Source of the DNA: a virus
Virus record (IMG/VR): IMGVR_UViG_3300020455_001393
Span: 1 to 41,781 of that record
Direction: 5' to 3' (one strand)
DNA: 41,781 nucleotides
Shown here: positions 14,981 through 23,580 of the stretch, piece by piece
How the letters are laid out: every line of letters begins with the position of its first letter
Position numbering within the stretch: the stretch's first letter is position 1
The notes under the pieces: generated by a model
The model's database searches: none
Seen by the model: only the letters and a program-made list of their open reading frames with translations
What the model was told of the DNA's origin: nothing
Translations under genes and position numbers: made by a program

Positions 14981-15549
14981 CCGATAAACGCACCCGAGGC
15001 AAACCCAGCAAAATCGACCAGCTCCCGGAAGACATTAAGTCGGAGCTGATAGAGCTGCTGCGCGATAAGTCGGTTACCCAAACCGAAGTGCTGGAGCGGG
15101 TAAACGGGCTTATTCGTGATGCGGGCTTGCCCGACGATGAGCAGCTCTCCCGCAGTGGGTTAAACCGCTATGCCACTCGCATGGCCACAGTGGGCAGCCG
15201 TATACAGGAAGCCCGCGAAGTCTCTAAGCAATGGGTCGACCAGCTGGGCGACAAGCCTACCGGCGAAGTCTCAAAGGTACTGATTGAAATGGTGCGCACC
15301 CTTGCCTTTGATCAAGTGCTGAAACTCTCGGAATCCGGCGAAGTGGTACCGCCTAAGTTTATTAAGGAGTTGGCCGTAGGCGTTGAGAAGCTGGAGAAAG
15401 CCGCCAGTGAGTCCACCAAGCGTGAACGTGAAATCCGTAAAGCCATGGCCGAAGAAGCCGCCGAACGCGCCGAGAGTGCTGCCAAAGCAGCGGGGCTTAC
15501 CACTGAGGGCGCAGCACAAATTAAACGTGAAATTCTGGGTATTGCCTGA
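14977..15549 (+). CDS. Small terminase subunit, DUF3486 (Mu gp27)
   Basis: A 190-aa protein matching DUF3486: RGKPSKIDQLPEDIKSELIELLRDKSVTQTEVLERVN near the N-terminus is a helix-turn-helix region, followed by a long helical stretch and an Ala/Glu-rich coil. In Mu this protein recognises the genome end for packaging. Directly followed by the large subunit with overlapping stop and start (15549). Confidence 0.88.
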   Translation: MTDKRTRGKPSKIDQLPEDIKSELIELLRDKSVTQTEVLERVNGLIRDAGLPDDEQLSRSGLNRYATRMATVGSRIQEAREVSKQWVDQLGDKPTGEVSKVLIEMVRTLAFDQVLKLSESGEVVPPKFIKELAVGVEKLEKAASESTKREREIRKAMAEEAAERAESAAKAAGLTTEGAAQIKREILGIA

Positions 15550-17207
15550 TGAAGTTACCACCTAAGCAGCCCACCACACCACCGGAAATACAGCCTAGTA
15601 AGTCGCAGTATCAAAAAGCCATTGAGCAATGCGACAGACTGGAAACCCGCTTTGGTTTGCCTACGTTTATCCCGTTCGATGAGAACGAGCTGCTGCTTGG
15701 GTACCAGAAACGTTGGATAGCCGACGAATCCCCACTCAAAATTGCCGAGAAGTCACGCCGAACTGGTATCACCTGGGCAGAGGCTGCCGATGCAGTACTT
15801 ACTGCCAGTAAGAGCAAAGCCGCATTAGGTACCAATCATTTCTATGTTGGCTCCAACAAGGAAATGGCCCGCGAGTTTATTGATGCTGCCGCCATGTGGG
15901 CCAAAGCCTTTAACAAGGCCGCAGGCGACATTCAGGAAGAAATGTTCATTGATGAAGGTCAGGAAGGCAAAGAGATCCTGACGTTCGTTATTCATTTTGC
16001 CAGTGGCTTTAAAATTCAGGCACTCAGCTCCAAACCCTCAAACCTGCGGGGTATGCAGGGTAATGTAACCATTGACGAAGCCGCCTTTCATTTGCTGCTT
16101 GCTGAAGTACTCAAGGCTGCGCTGGCACTCACCATGTGGGGTGCAAAGGTACGTTTAATCAGTACTCACAATGGTACCGAGAACCTGTTTAATCAGCTCA
16201 TTGACGACAGCCGAGCCGGTAAAAAGCGCTACAGTGTGCACCGCATTACCCTGGACGATGCCTGTAATGAGGGGCTTTACCAGCGCATTTGTCAACGCCT
16301 GGGTAAAGCGTGGAGCCAGGAAGCCGAAGAACAATGGAAGCAAGACCTGCTAAGCGATACCGCCAGCCAGGAAGACGCGCTCGAAGAATACTATTGCGTG
16401 CCCAAGTCTGGCGGTGGTGCCTACCTTAGCCGTGCGCTTATCGACAAAGCCATGGTTAAGCCGGGCGACAACGGCCAGCCCATTGTTATTCGCTACAAGC
16501 AAACCCCAGAGTGGAATCAGATGCGGCCAGACCTGCGCGCCGCCGATATTCGCGACTGGTGCAAAGAGGTACTACTGCCAGAGCTGCTTAAACTGGATCC
16601 TAATCTGCGTCACTGCCTGGGCGAGGATTTCGCCCGCAAAGGCGATTTAACCTGTTTGTGGGTTGGCGCTATACAGCAAGACCTAAGCATTCAGGTACCG
16701 CTGGTACTGGAGCTGCGTAACATTCCCTACAAGCAACAAGAGCAAATCCTGTTTTACCTACTGGACCGCCTGCCCCGCTTTGTAGGCGCACAGCTGGACG
16801 CCACAGGCAACGGTGAGTACTTGGCCGAGCAAGCGATAGACAAATACGGTGCGGGTCTGGTGGAAGCGGTAAAAATCAGCGAAACCTGGTACCGGGAAAC
16901 CATGCCAATCATGAAGTCTTACTATGAAGACTTCGACATCATCATTCCCAAAGATGCCGACATCCTGGACGACCTGCGCTCTATCCAAATTAACAACCGG
17001 GGCGTGCCGCGCATACCAGACGCCAAAACCGACGACAAAAAAGAGCGCCACGGCGATAGCGCCATTGCCTGCTGCATGATGGTAGCAGCAAGCAAGATGG
17101 AAGGCGGCGAGATTGACTACACCCCCCTGCCCGATAAAAACGACCGCTGGAACGAGAACGCCCGCGACGCCGACGATTTAACCTATAACCAGAGTGGCTG
17201 CTTTTAA
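15549..17207 (+). CDS. Large terminase subunit (Mu gp28)
   Basis: A 552-aa packaging motor. The Walker A-like segment is KSRRTGIT (68-75); Walker B is VTIDEAAF with D176/E177. The C-terminal nuclease shows GEDFARKGD with D360 and a late HGDSA with D503, consistent with an RNase H-like headful nuclease. Full length for the Mu gp28 family. Overlaps the portal gene by one base. Confidence 0.93.
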   Translation: MKLPPKQPTTPPEIQPSKSQYQKAIEQCDRLETRFGLPTFIPFDENELLLGYQKRWIADESPLKIAEKSRRTGITWAEAADAVLTASKSKAALGTNHFYVGSNKEMAREFIDAAAMWAKAFNKAAGDIQEEMFIDEGQEGKEILTFVIHFASGFKIQALSSKPSNLRGMQGNVTIDEAAFHLLLAEVLKAALALTMWGAKVRLISTHNGTENLFNQLIDDSRAGKKRYSVHRITLDDACNEGLYQRICQRLGKAWSQEAEEQWKQDLLSDTASQEDALEEYYCVPKSGGGAYLSRALIDKAMVKPGDNGQPIVIRYKQTPEWNQMRPDLRAADIRDWCKEVLLPELLKLDPNLRHCLGEDFARKGDLTCLWVGAIQQDLSIQVPLVLELRNIPYKQQEQILFYLLDRLPRFVGAQLDATGNGEYLAEQAIDKYGAGLVEAVKISETWYRETMPIMKSYYEDFDIIIPKDADILDDLRSIQINNRGVPRIPDAKTDDKKERHGDSAIACCMMVAASKMEGGEIDYTPLPDKNDRWNENARDADDLTYNQSGCF

Positions 17208-18841
17208 TGGAAACCTACGAATATAACGGTATCCGGTACCGGGTACGCGAAAAAGAACTACAGCAACACCAAACCGACGATTCAGCCCGCGTAGCCCAGC
17301 TGCGACGGGAGTTTGCCGAACACCCGTCAAGCGGCCTGACCCCAGCCACACTGGCGGTTATCCTGAAGAACGCCGAGCAGGGCAACCTGTTGGAGCAGTG
17401 TTATCTGGCCGAAGACATAGAAGAAAAAGACGGCCACATTCAGGCAGAGCTGTTTAAACGCAAGATGGCGCTTACTGATATCGACTGGACCATAGAGCCA
17501 CCGGCCAATGCCAGCGAGCAGGAAAAGAAAGACGCTGCCAACATTGAGCAGATGCTGCGCGATGTAGAAGACTGGCACGACATTATTTTTGGTATGGGCG
17601 ACGGTATTCTAAAAGGCTTCTCTAACATTGAGTTTGAATGGGGCCTGTACAACAACTTTCGTATCCCGCAACATTTCGAGCACCGCCCGGCCACCTGGTT
17701 TCAATTGCATCAGGATGATCAGAACTGTATAGCCCTACGCGACCAAACGGGCAAAGGTGAAAAGCTTCGACCGTTTAACTGGATCCAGCATAGCCACCCG
17801 GCCAAGAGCGGCTACCCTGCCCGCGCAGGCCTCATTCGCCAGTTAGCCTGGCCGTTTATTTTCAAAAACTACTCGGTGCGTGACTTAGCCGAGTTTTTAG
17901 AAATCTACGGCATTCCCATCAAACTGGGTAAATACCCGTCCGGTGCCACGCCAGATGAAAAGCAGCGCCTGCTGCAAGCCGTGTTAGGTATTGGCCATAA
18001 CGCCGGTGGCATAATCCCCAAGGGCATGGAAATCGAGTTCCACGAAGCTGCTAAGGGCGGTGGCAGCGACCCCTTCATGACCATGATGAGTTGGTGTGAG
18101 CGTATCCAGTCTAAAGTGATCCTGGGCCAAACACTCACGTCACAGGTAGACAGCACCGGCAGCCAGGCACTGGGCAACGTGCACAACGAAGTGCGCCAGG
18201 ACATTCGTGATCACGATTTACGCCAATTCAGAAACACGCTGAACCGCGATTTAATTCTGCCCATGCACATGCTGAACAGCAAAAGCTACACGGGCGACCC
18301 ACGCCGCAAACCGCGAATTGAGTTTGATACACAAGAGCCGGAAGACATAAAACTGTATTCCGAAAGCCTGCCCAAGTTGGCAGAGATTGGTGTGCGTATC
18401 CCGGTATCCTGGGCACACGACAAATTGCGTATTCCCGAGCCAGAAGGCAACGAACCCATTTTAGCCCGAGCTGCTAAGCCACCCACCGGACTCCCTGCCG
18501 GTGAGCAGCCGGGCACCTTACAACCCCAACAACCACCACAACCCCAAAGCCCAGCTGCTGCGCTTAAGCTGGCACTGGCTGCGCTCAAAGGTACGCAGCC
18601 CGCGCCAGACGGTGCCGACGTACTCACCGAACGATTACAACAACAAGCCGGTACCGAGTTCGCCAAACTCATGCAGCCCATTGAAGAACTGGTAGCCAAT
18701 GCGGATTCACTGGAGCAGCTTTTAGAGCAGCTGCTGGAACTGGAAGACACCTTACCAACCGACGACTACCAAACACTGATAGCGCAAGCACTGGCCGCTG
18801 CCGAACTCAGTGGCCGGTACGACGTAAACGAGGGCCGATAG
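17207..18841 (+). CDS. Portal protein, DUF935 (Mu gp29)
   Basis: A 544-aa portal of the DUF935 family, forming the dodecameric ring through which DNA enters. Visible signatures are LAEDIEEKDGHIQAELFKRK, DILKGFSNIEFEW-like GDGILKGFSNIEFEWG, FLEIYGIPIKLGKYP and LGQTLTSQVDSTGSQALG. A proline/glutamine-rich linker (about 430-455) precedes the C-terminal coil, as in Mu gp29 relatives. Confidence 0.93.
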   Translation: METYEYNGIRYRVREKELQQHQTDDSARVAQLRREFAEHPSSGLTPATLAVILKNAEQGNLLEQCYLAEDIEEKDGHIQAELFKRKMALTDIDWTIEPPANASEQEKKDAANIEQMLRDVEDWHDIIFGMGDGILKGFSNIEFEWGLYNNFRIPQHFEHRPATWFQLHQDDQNCIALRDQTGKGEKLRPFNWIQHSHPAKSGYPARAGLIRQLAWPFIFKNYSVRDLAEFLEIYGIPIKLGKYPSGATPDEKQRLLQAVLGIGHNAGGIIPKGMEIEFHEAAKGGGSDPFMTMMSWCERIQSKVILGQTLTSQVDSTGSQALGNVHNEVRQDIRDHDLRQFRNTLNRDLILPMHMLNSKSYTGDPRRKPRIEFDTQEPEDIKLYSESLPKLAEIGVRIPVSWAHDKLRIPEPEGNEPILARAAKPPTGLPAGEQPGTLQPQQPPQPQSPAAALKLALAALKGTQPAPDGADVLTERLQQQAGTEFAKLMQPIEELVANADSLEQLLEQLLELEDTLPTDDYQTLIAQALAAAELSGRYDVNEGR

Positions 18842-18843
18842 CC

Positions 18844-18978
18844 ATGAAGCACAAAGTATCAACCATCGCCTATAAGCTGTTTGTATCCTTTGTGCTAAGC
18901 CCCCTGCTGTTGGGCGTGGTGATGTTTTTATTGATAAGAAATCTACTGGCCAGCAGGGCCGATAAGTTTGGGAGATAG
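18844..18978 (+). CDS. Small membrane protein, 44 aa
   Basis: MKHKVSTIAYKLFVSF followed by one membrane helix (VLSPLLLGVVMFLLIR) and a basic tail. Starts 2 bp after the portal stop. First of a run of five mini-genes between portal and MuF genes. Function unknown. Confidence 0.55.
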   Translation: MKHKVSTIAYKLFVSFVLSPLLLGVVMFLLIRNLLASRADKFGR

Positions 18979-18982
18979 CAAG

Positions 18983-19153
18983 ATGCTTGAATTGGCAGAA
19001 AGGCAAAAAGTTAAATGCAGTCGTTGCAGGAACGTGCACTATCACGATGAAAGACTCAAAAAGCCCGATCCTAACTATCCTGGCATGGCGGTATATGATC
19101 TGGTTTGCCCGCGCTGCAAAGGTAAATTGTTCTATGAGCTGGATAAAGAATAA
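18983..19153 (+). CDS. Com-like zinc ribbon protein, 56 aa
   Basis: Cysteine pairs CSRC and CPRC flank a 25-30 residue loop, the layout of the Mu Com zinc finger, which controls translation of mom by unfolding mRNA. No mom-like gene is seen in this window, so Com-like describes the fold only. ATG at 18983 has GGGAG 8 bp upstream; its stop overlaps the next start (TAATG). Confidence 0.65.
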   Translation: MLELAERQKVKCSRCRNVHYHDERLKKPDPNYPGMAVYDLVCPRCKGKLFYELDKE

Positions 19154-19302
19154 TGAATTGCAGTAACCACACGCCTTGCCCTACTGGGTATCTAAATTGG
19201 CATAGCTGGGCCAGAAAGATGATGAAGTCCCACACCCAGACTAGATGTCCTGAATGTGGCCTGTACAAAATTTGGGTTCCTAAACGAAAAGGTGATAAAT
19301 GA
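19153..19302 (+). CDS. Small zinc-finger protein, 49 aa
   Basis: MNCSNHTPCPTGYLNWH start and a C-terminal RCPECGLYKIW: two cysteine pairs, so a second zinc ribbon directly after the Com-like gene. Coupled at both ends (TAATG before, ATGA after). Function unknown. Confidence 0.6.
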   Translation: MNCSNHTPCPTGYLNWHSWARKMMKSHTQTRCPECGLYKIWVPKRKGDK

Positions 19303-19529
19303 AAAAGGACAAAGAAATTATTAAGTGGGCTTATCACTTAGTCACAGTAGGCCTGGTTATTTACGAGTTAACCACTATCCAAGATGCACCAATGACGATC
19401 GGGAATTGGGCCGCCGTTTTTGTTGTTGTCGGTTTAATTTCAACTTTTTTTTCAGTAGCGCTTATTGGCTTTCAATTGGGCCGTTTAGGCATGAGTTTTT
19501 TACTGAGTAGAATGCTGAAGGGTGAGTAA
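19299..19529 (+). CDS. Two-pass membrane protein, 76 aa
   Basis: Two hydrophobic helices (about 10-27 and 36-62, WAAVFVVVGLISTFFSVALIG) and a basic C-terminus. Overlaps both neighbours. Candidate for a lysis accessory (second holin or antiholin), inferred from size and topology alone. Confidence 0.6.
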   Translation: MKKDKEIIKWAYHLVTVGLVIYELTTIQDAPMTIGNWAAVFVVVGLISTFFSVALIGFQLGRLGMSFLLSRMLKGE

Positions 19530-19654
19530 TGCTTGGAGATTTTAGTTGGAAAACTGTAGTTGTAGTGTTTTTTCTGCTTTCAGCAATTGTTGGCTGGGTG
19601 GTTATAGAGGCTTTGCTTTGGTTGTTTAGCCACATATCTATAAGTTTTGGTTAA
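19529..19654 (+). CDS. Small membrane peptide, 41 aa
   Basis: MLGDFSWKTV followed by a single long hydrophobic helix (VVVVFFLLSAIVGWVVIEALLWLF). Start overlaps the previous stop (TAATG). Function unknown. Confidence 0.5.
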   Translation: MLGDFSWKTVVVVFFLLSAIVGWVVIEALLWLFSHISISFG

Positions 19655-19695
19655 GTGATGAGTTTTAAAAAACTTTCACAACAAGGTAAATACTA

Positions 19696-21117
19696 ATGCC
19701 AGCCGAATACGGCCCCCAGAAGTTCAGCGAAGCCATTGATTTCTTCCGCAGTAAAGTAGACATGCCCAGCGAACGCTGGGCTGATGTATGGCGGGCGCAA
19801 CACAACAACGCGTTTATGGTTGCCGGAGCAGTGAAAACCGATTTGCTGGCTGATATGCGCAAAATTGTTGATAGCGCCATTGCCGAAGGTAAGAGTTTAA
19901 GCTGGTTTCAAAAGGAGTTTAAACACCTGGTTAAAAAGCATGGTTGGGATCATACCGGCACCGCCGCATGGCGTGCCAATATCATCTACGACACCAACAT
20001 GCGCCAGAGCTATAACGCTGGCCGGTACCAGCAGCTGCAGAACTTCCCTTTTTGGCGCTACGCCCACGGCGATAGCCGCTACCCACGCCCACACCACCAA
20101 AGCAAAGACGGCACCATACTCCCTAAAGATTCACCGTTCTGGAAGGTTTGGTTCCCACAGAACGGTTGGGGCTGCAAGTGCAAGGTGTTTGGTGAGACCG
20201 AGCGCAGTATGCGCAGACGCGGCCACAATGTAAGCAAAGAGCCGGTGATAGAGACCCGCGAATGGGTAGATAAGAAAACCGGCGAAGTGCACCATGTGCC
20301 GGTGGGGATTGATCCGGGCTTCGACTATTCACCCGGCGTTAAAAGCCAGGCAGATACGTTACGAGAGCAACAGGCCAGCAAACCGCCCCTGAAGCAACGC
20401 CTGGTAGAGCGCAAAATACCCAGCGCCTATTCAACCAACAAAAGCGTTGATATTCACGGGCTAAACCGCGTGTTTGGCAAGTTAGCTGAAACCCAACCAC
20501 AGCTAAACCAGGTAGCCGACTTCATTACCCGCTACAACATGAAAACGCTGTTTTTACGGCCTACCGATATGGTGAGGGGATCACGTAAAACGTATCCGCT
20601 CATGCAACCCATAGCGCAATATCTGGACGTGCCCGAGCAAATGGCCCACCGGTATTGGCCGGTACCAGGGCACATGGCCAAACGCGTAAATGGCTATACG
20701 TCGCGCAGCTGGACGCACGTAGTAGTGAAAGCCAAGTCAGGCATTAACCTGGACAAAGTGCGCAACATGGCCGATTTAACCGGCGCAGTTGAAGCCGCTA
20801 TACTGGCAGGACAGCAAGGTAAGCGCCAATGGTCGTTGTCTCATATTGTGCGCAACTATACCGACAGCGGGCATCATGGAGGTGCTATAGTTACGTGGCT
20901 GCACGAAATGGGACATCAAGTGCAATTTCAGGCCATGCGAATGGGTATACCCTCGCCTGGTCTCAATACTGCTATTACCCAGTACAGTATGCAGGATTCA
21001 ATGGAGTGGCACGCAGAGCACTTTGCCGCCTGGGCATTAAACCGCGACATGCTGGCCAGCCACTACCCAGACATTACCGAGTACTTCGATAAACTAATGG
21101 AGCAGCTGCTGCCATGA
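19696..21117 (+). CDS. MuF-type head morphogenesis protein with C-terminal metallopeptidase-like domain
   Basis: A 473-aa protein. Residues about 1-220 are the MuF (Mu gp30) minor head domain: NIIYDTNMRQSYNAGRYQQ, PRPHHQSKDG and GWGCKCKV are its usual signatures. The C-terminal part differs from Mu gp30: it has HEMGH at 403-407 and EWHAEHFAAW at 437-446, so two histidines plus a downstream glutamate (E437 or E441) could bind zinc as in HExxH peptidases. MuF proteins may be ejected with DNA, and C-terminal effector domains are known in this family. The metallopeptidase call is inference from the motif. Confidence 0.85.
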   Translation: MPAEYGPQKFSEAIDFFRSKVDMPSERWADVWRAQHNNAFMVAGAVKTDLLADMRKIVDSAIAEGKSLSWFQKEFKHLVKKHGWDHTGTAAWRANIIYDTNMRQSYNAGRYQQLQNFPFWRYAHGDSRYPRPHHQSKDGTILPKDSPFWKVWFPQNGWGCKCKVFGETERSMRRRGHNVSKEPVIETREWVDKKTGEVHHVPVGIDPGFDYSPGVKSQADTLREQQASKPPLKQRLVERKIPSAYSTNKSVDIHGLNRVFGKLAETQPQLNQVADFITRYNMKTLFLRPTDMVRGSRKTYPLMQPIAQYLDVPEQMAHRYWPVPGHMAKRVNGYTSRSWTHVVVKAKSGINLDKVRNMADLTGAVEAAILAGQQGKRQWSLSHIVRNYTDSGHHGGAIVTWLHEMGHQVQFQAMRMGIPSPGLNTAITQYSMQDSMEWHAEHFAAWALNRDMLASHYPDITEYFDKLMEQLLP

Positions 21118-21326
21118 ACGACATATTAAAACGCATTAATCAGGGCCACAAAGCCCCCAGTGAACAATTGAGCCAGGCACAAGCAATATTGAGCCAGAGC
21201 CTATCTGACGAGGACAAGTACCAGCAAATTGAGACATTAGCCAAGCAAGCGCCCAATTATGAACGCGAGCAATTCGGCGATTTGCTAAGCAACCTGGTAC
21301 TACGGAGTGACAGCAATGGCGGGTAG
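21114..21326 (+). CDS. Small hypothetical protein, 70 aa
   Basis: Not recognised. Helical and acidic (ILKRINQGHKAPSEQLSQAQ at the start). Coupled to the MuF gene (ATGA) and overlapping gpG. It could be a head accessory; a role as partner of the adjacent metallopeptidase-like domain is possible but unsupported. Confidence 0.6.
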   Translation: MNDILKRINQGHKAPSEQLSQAQAILSQSLSDEDKYQQIETLAKQAPNYEREQFGDLLSNLVLRSDSNGG

Positions 21327-21768
21327 CTTTATTACGGTTAGAGCCTACGGCAGCGGCGAAGTAAACCGCATGCTGGGCAGGCTCATTCACGCAGGCCAAA
21401 ATCTGGAACCGGCATTTGCTGAGATTGGCGAGTACCTGATCGAATCTACCCAGGAACGATTTAAACTGGAAGTTGCCCCCAACGGCGAATTATGGGCACC
21501 ATTAGCACCGGAAACATTAGCCCGCAAAGGTGGCGACGACAGAATACTGCAGCAATCGGGCATTATGCGCGATACGCTCAACTATCAGATAGCTGGCAAA
21601 ACACTCACATTCGGCAGCAACCAGGAATACGCACCAACACACCAGTTCGGCAGGGAAGACGACGGCATACCCGCCCGGCCATTCATAGGGCTAACCACGG
21701 GCCCCTGGAATGATGCCGACGAAATCATTGCGATACTGCAAGACCATCTACTAGATGCTATTGATTAA
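21316..21768 (+). CDS. Phage virion morphogenesis protein (Mu gpG)
   Basis: A 150-aa protein of the gpG / tail-completion S family. Signatures are LIESTQERFKLEVAPNGELWAPLAPETLARK and the C-terminal HQFGREDDGIPARPFIGLT. Start at 21316 has GGAG at 21304-21307; an in-frame GTG at 21307 is less likely. It helps head completion or head-tail joining. Confidence 0.88.
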   Translation: MAGSFITVRAYGSGEVNRMLGRLIHAGQNLEPAFAEIGEYLIESTQERFKLEVAPNGELWAPLAPETLARKGGDDRILQQSGIMRDTLNYQIAGKTLTFGSNQEYAPTHQFGREDDGIPARPFIGLTTGPWNDADEIIAILQDHLLDAID

Positions 21769-21924
21769 AAACGCGCTGTAAGCCATTCTAAGGCCACAAA
21801 AGCAAAAAGCGGCATGGTTGCTCACCTAGAAAGTATTTAAACGATTCTGGCGAAATTTAAACAGGGGATTTGAGCTTTTGATGCTCAGCATTTATCGACT
21901 TTGCTTGTCTTAGCAATATTAATT

Positions 21925-21944
21925 AAGTAATAATCGCGTTACTT
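21925..21944. promoter_or_regulatory. Inverted repeat upstream of the accessory cassette
   Basis: AAGTAA (21925-21930) and TTACTT (21939-21944) around an 8-bp spacer, within an AT-rich 208-bp gap. A candidate operator/promoter region for the cassette that follows; no clear -10/-35 pair could be fixed. Confidence 0.4.
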
Positions 21945-21976
21945 ACTTGGATAAATGAAGTTATAAGGAAATAGGA

Positions 21977-22843
21977 ATGCCCTCCAAGCTCGGCTCGTTC
22001 AGTCTTTACTACGACACAACAGAAACAAATGACCATACAATTGATGCTGCTGATTTAATTATTGGCTTGCAAGGTATATGCGAGGCCATTACCCAAGCGG
22101 ATAAGATCCTGAACGGGGAAGAATCAAAGGTTGATATTAAGGTAAATGTGCCAAGTGACGGTTCATTTGGTATACCTATAGAAGTTCTTTCTTACCTATC
22201 AGAGACTAAAAATGTTTTAGAAATAATCGGATTCGCTGCGGGCGGCTCAATTACTGCGACTACCATTTTTAGCATTTTAGAATTTTTGAAAGGCCGTAAA
22301 ATTGATACCGTCATAGAAGAAGGTGAGCAGACTACGATAAAAACGAAGTTTCGCGGTAAGGAAGAAGAAATCACAGTCAGTAACGACTATGCGAAACTGG
22401 TTTTAAGCAAGGATTTCCGTGACTCATTGAATAAAGCGGTTGTTGCACCAGTTAAAGATGATACGAATGCGACAGTGCATATTAAAAGCTTTGATGGTGA
22501 GACTGTTATTCATTCAATTTCTGAGGGTGATTTTACGTCTTACAGAAAAATACCCAACAAGGTCGGAGCTGAAGAAACCGAGACAGAAGAAACTGTAAAT
22601 GTTCGGTTCATCAACGTGAATTTCGATAAATCTTCTGGCTGGCAAATTGAGCACGTTCAAAAACCCAAAACAGTTACAATAAAGGATGAGGGCTTTCTTC
22701 GGCGAGTCAGAGCCAACGAGGACACGTTCGCCAAAGGCGACTTGTACACAGTAAAATTAAAGACAATCCACACCCAAAATATAGATGGTTCAACTAAAGT
22801 TAGATATGAGATTACTGAAGTTGTGAGAAAATTAGGTGAATAA
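21977..22843 (+). CDS. Accessory cassette protein 1, 288 aa
   Basis: Unassigned. An N-terminal strand-rich part (about 1-75), a hydrophobic stretch around residues 88-107 (FAAGGSITATTIFSILEFLKG) followed by KGRKID, then a strand-rich, acidic C-terminal half. Proteins with this outline, short hydrophobic centre followed by a basic GRK motif, occur widely on prophages and plasmids, but I cannot name a function. Lower GC than the head genes on either side. Ribosome site AAGGAAA. Confidence 0.65.
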   Translation: MPSKLGSFSLYYDTTETNDHTIDAADLIIGLQGICEAITQADKILNGEESKVDIKVNVPSDGSFGIPIEVLSYLSETKNVLEIIGFAAGGSITATTIFSILEFLKGRKIDTVIEEGEQTTIKTKFRGKEEEITVSNDYAKLVLSKDFRDSLNKAVVAPVKDDTNATVHIKSFDGETVIHSISEGDFTSYRKIPNKVGAEETETEETVNVRFINVNFDKSSGWQIEHVQKPKTVTIKDEGFLRRVRANEDTFAKGDLYTVKLKTIHTQNIDGSTKVRYEITEVVRKLGE

Positions 22844-22867
22844 AATTGGCCTTTGGCTAGTGCTATT

Positions 22868-23116
22868 ATGCAGACAACTTTAATTATCAACTTAATTCTA
22901 TTGGTGATTTGTGTACCAATTACCGTATACGTTTGCTTCCGTGCAACCCGTGTAATTGTGCACGGCATTCTCACTTACATGTTTCCACAGAAAATAATTA
23001 CTGTCACTTTGAAAGGCCCGAACGGGACAGTCAAAAAACAGTTTTCCGCCTCATCTAACCAAGAGTTGGTGCAAGCAATCTTGGAAGACCGCGTGGTAGA
23101 AAATGAAAAGGGATAG
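22868..23116 (+). CDS. Accessory cassette protein 2, membrane protein of 82 aa
   Basis: MQTTLIINLILLVICVPITVYVCF forms an N-terminal membrane helix, followed by a strand-rich cytosolic or periplasmic part (IITVTLKGPNGTVKKQFSAS). ATG at 22868 has no clear ribosome site; a TTG at 22853 is in frame. Overlaps the third cassette gene. Confidence 0.55.
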   Translation: MQTTLIINLILLVICVPITVYVCFRATRVIVHGILTYMFPQKIITVTLKGPNGTVKKQFSASSNQELVQAILEDRVVENEKG

Positions 23117-23471
23117 CACAAATAACGGAATTATTGCGTCTGGCTCAATCATTGCCTTTCTTGAATTAGTAATACAGCTGTTAGAGTTGAGCCAAGATGC
23201 GATGACAACAATGATGTCTTTAGCACCTTTAGTAGGTGGTGCCATTGCCTGGTTCGGGAATAGACTTTATTTGAAATATAGCTTACCAGAGCATTTGTTA
23301 CAGCAAGACGCTTGTCTCAATCAATCCATCAAGTTGTTGGAAAAAGACATCAAATGCCAATACACCCCCGAAGAAAAGAAATTAGAAATGCGAAATGAAA
23401 TTGCCGACATAAAGAAAGCGCGTCGAAAATTGCGTATTAATGCGGCTCAATCTCCAATGCCAGCAAAATAA
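23103..23471 (+). CDS. Accessory cassette protein 3, membrane protein of 122 aa
   Basis: Two hydrophobic segments (about 10-28, IIASGSIIAFLELVIQLL; about 38-55, MSLAPLVGGAIAWFG) and a C-terminal charged coiled coil. It overlaps cassette gene 2 by 14 bp and ends exactly where the shared leader copy B begins. Membrane partner of the preceding two proteins is the natural reading; function unknown. Confidence 0.6.
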   Translation: MKRDSTNNGIIASGSIIAFLELVIQLLELSQDAMTTMMSLAPLVGGAIAWFGNRLYLKYSLPEHLLQQDACLNQSIKLLEKDIKCQYTPEEKKLEMRNEIADIKKARRKLRINAAQSPMPAK

Positions 23472-23526
23472 CCCAAACCCAGACTAAACCAGACTAACCC
23501 CTTCAGCCCGGCATACTGACCGGGCT
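23471..23526 (+). promoter_or_regulatory. Shared leader with hairpin, copy B (protease/capsid operon)
   Basis: ACCCAAACCCAGACTAA (23471-23487), then CCAGACTAA repeated 10 bp on (23489-23497), then a hairpin AGCCCGG (23505-23511) with CCGGGCT (23520-23526), loop CATACTGA. Matches copy A at 12428. Its position corresponds to the Mu promoter ahead of gene I. Confidence 0.55.
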
Positions 23527-23580
23527 ATGAAAAATCACACATACGAAATACACAATTCGGAATCAGGAGGCTGTCATGTA

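Noticed and set aside
18286-18750. 154-aa minus-strand frame opposite the portal gene
   Set aside because: Serine/cysteine-rich shadow of the Gln/Pro/Ala-rich portal C-terminus; no ribosome site.
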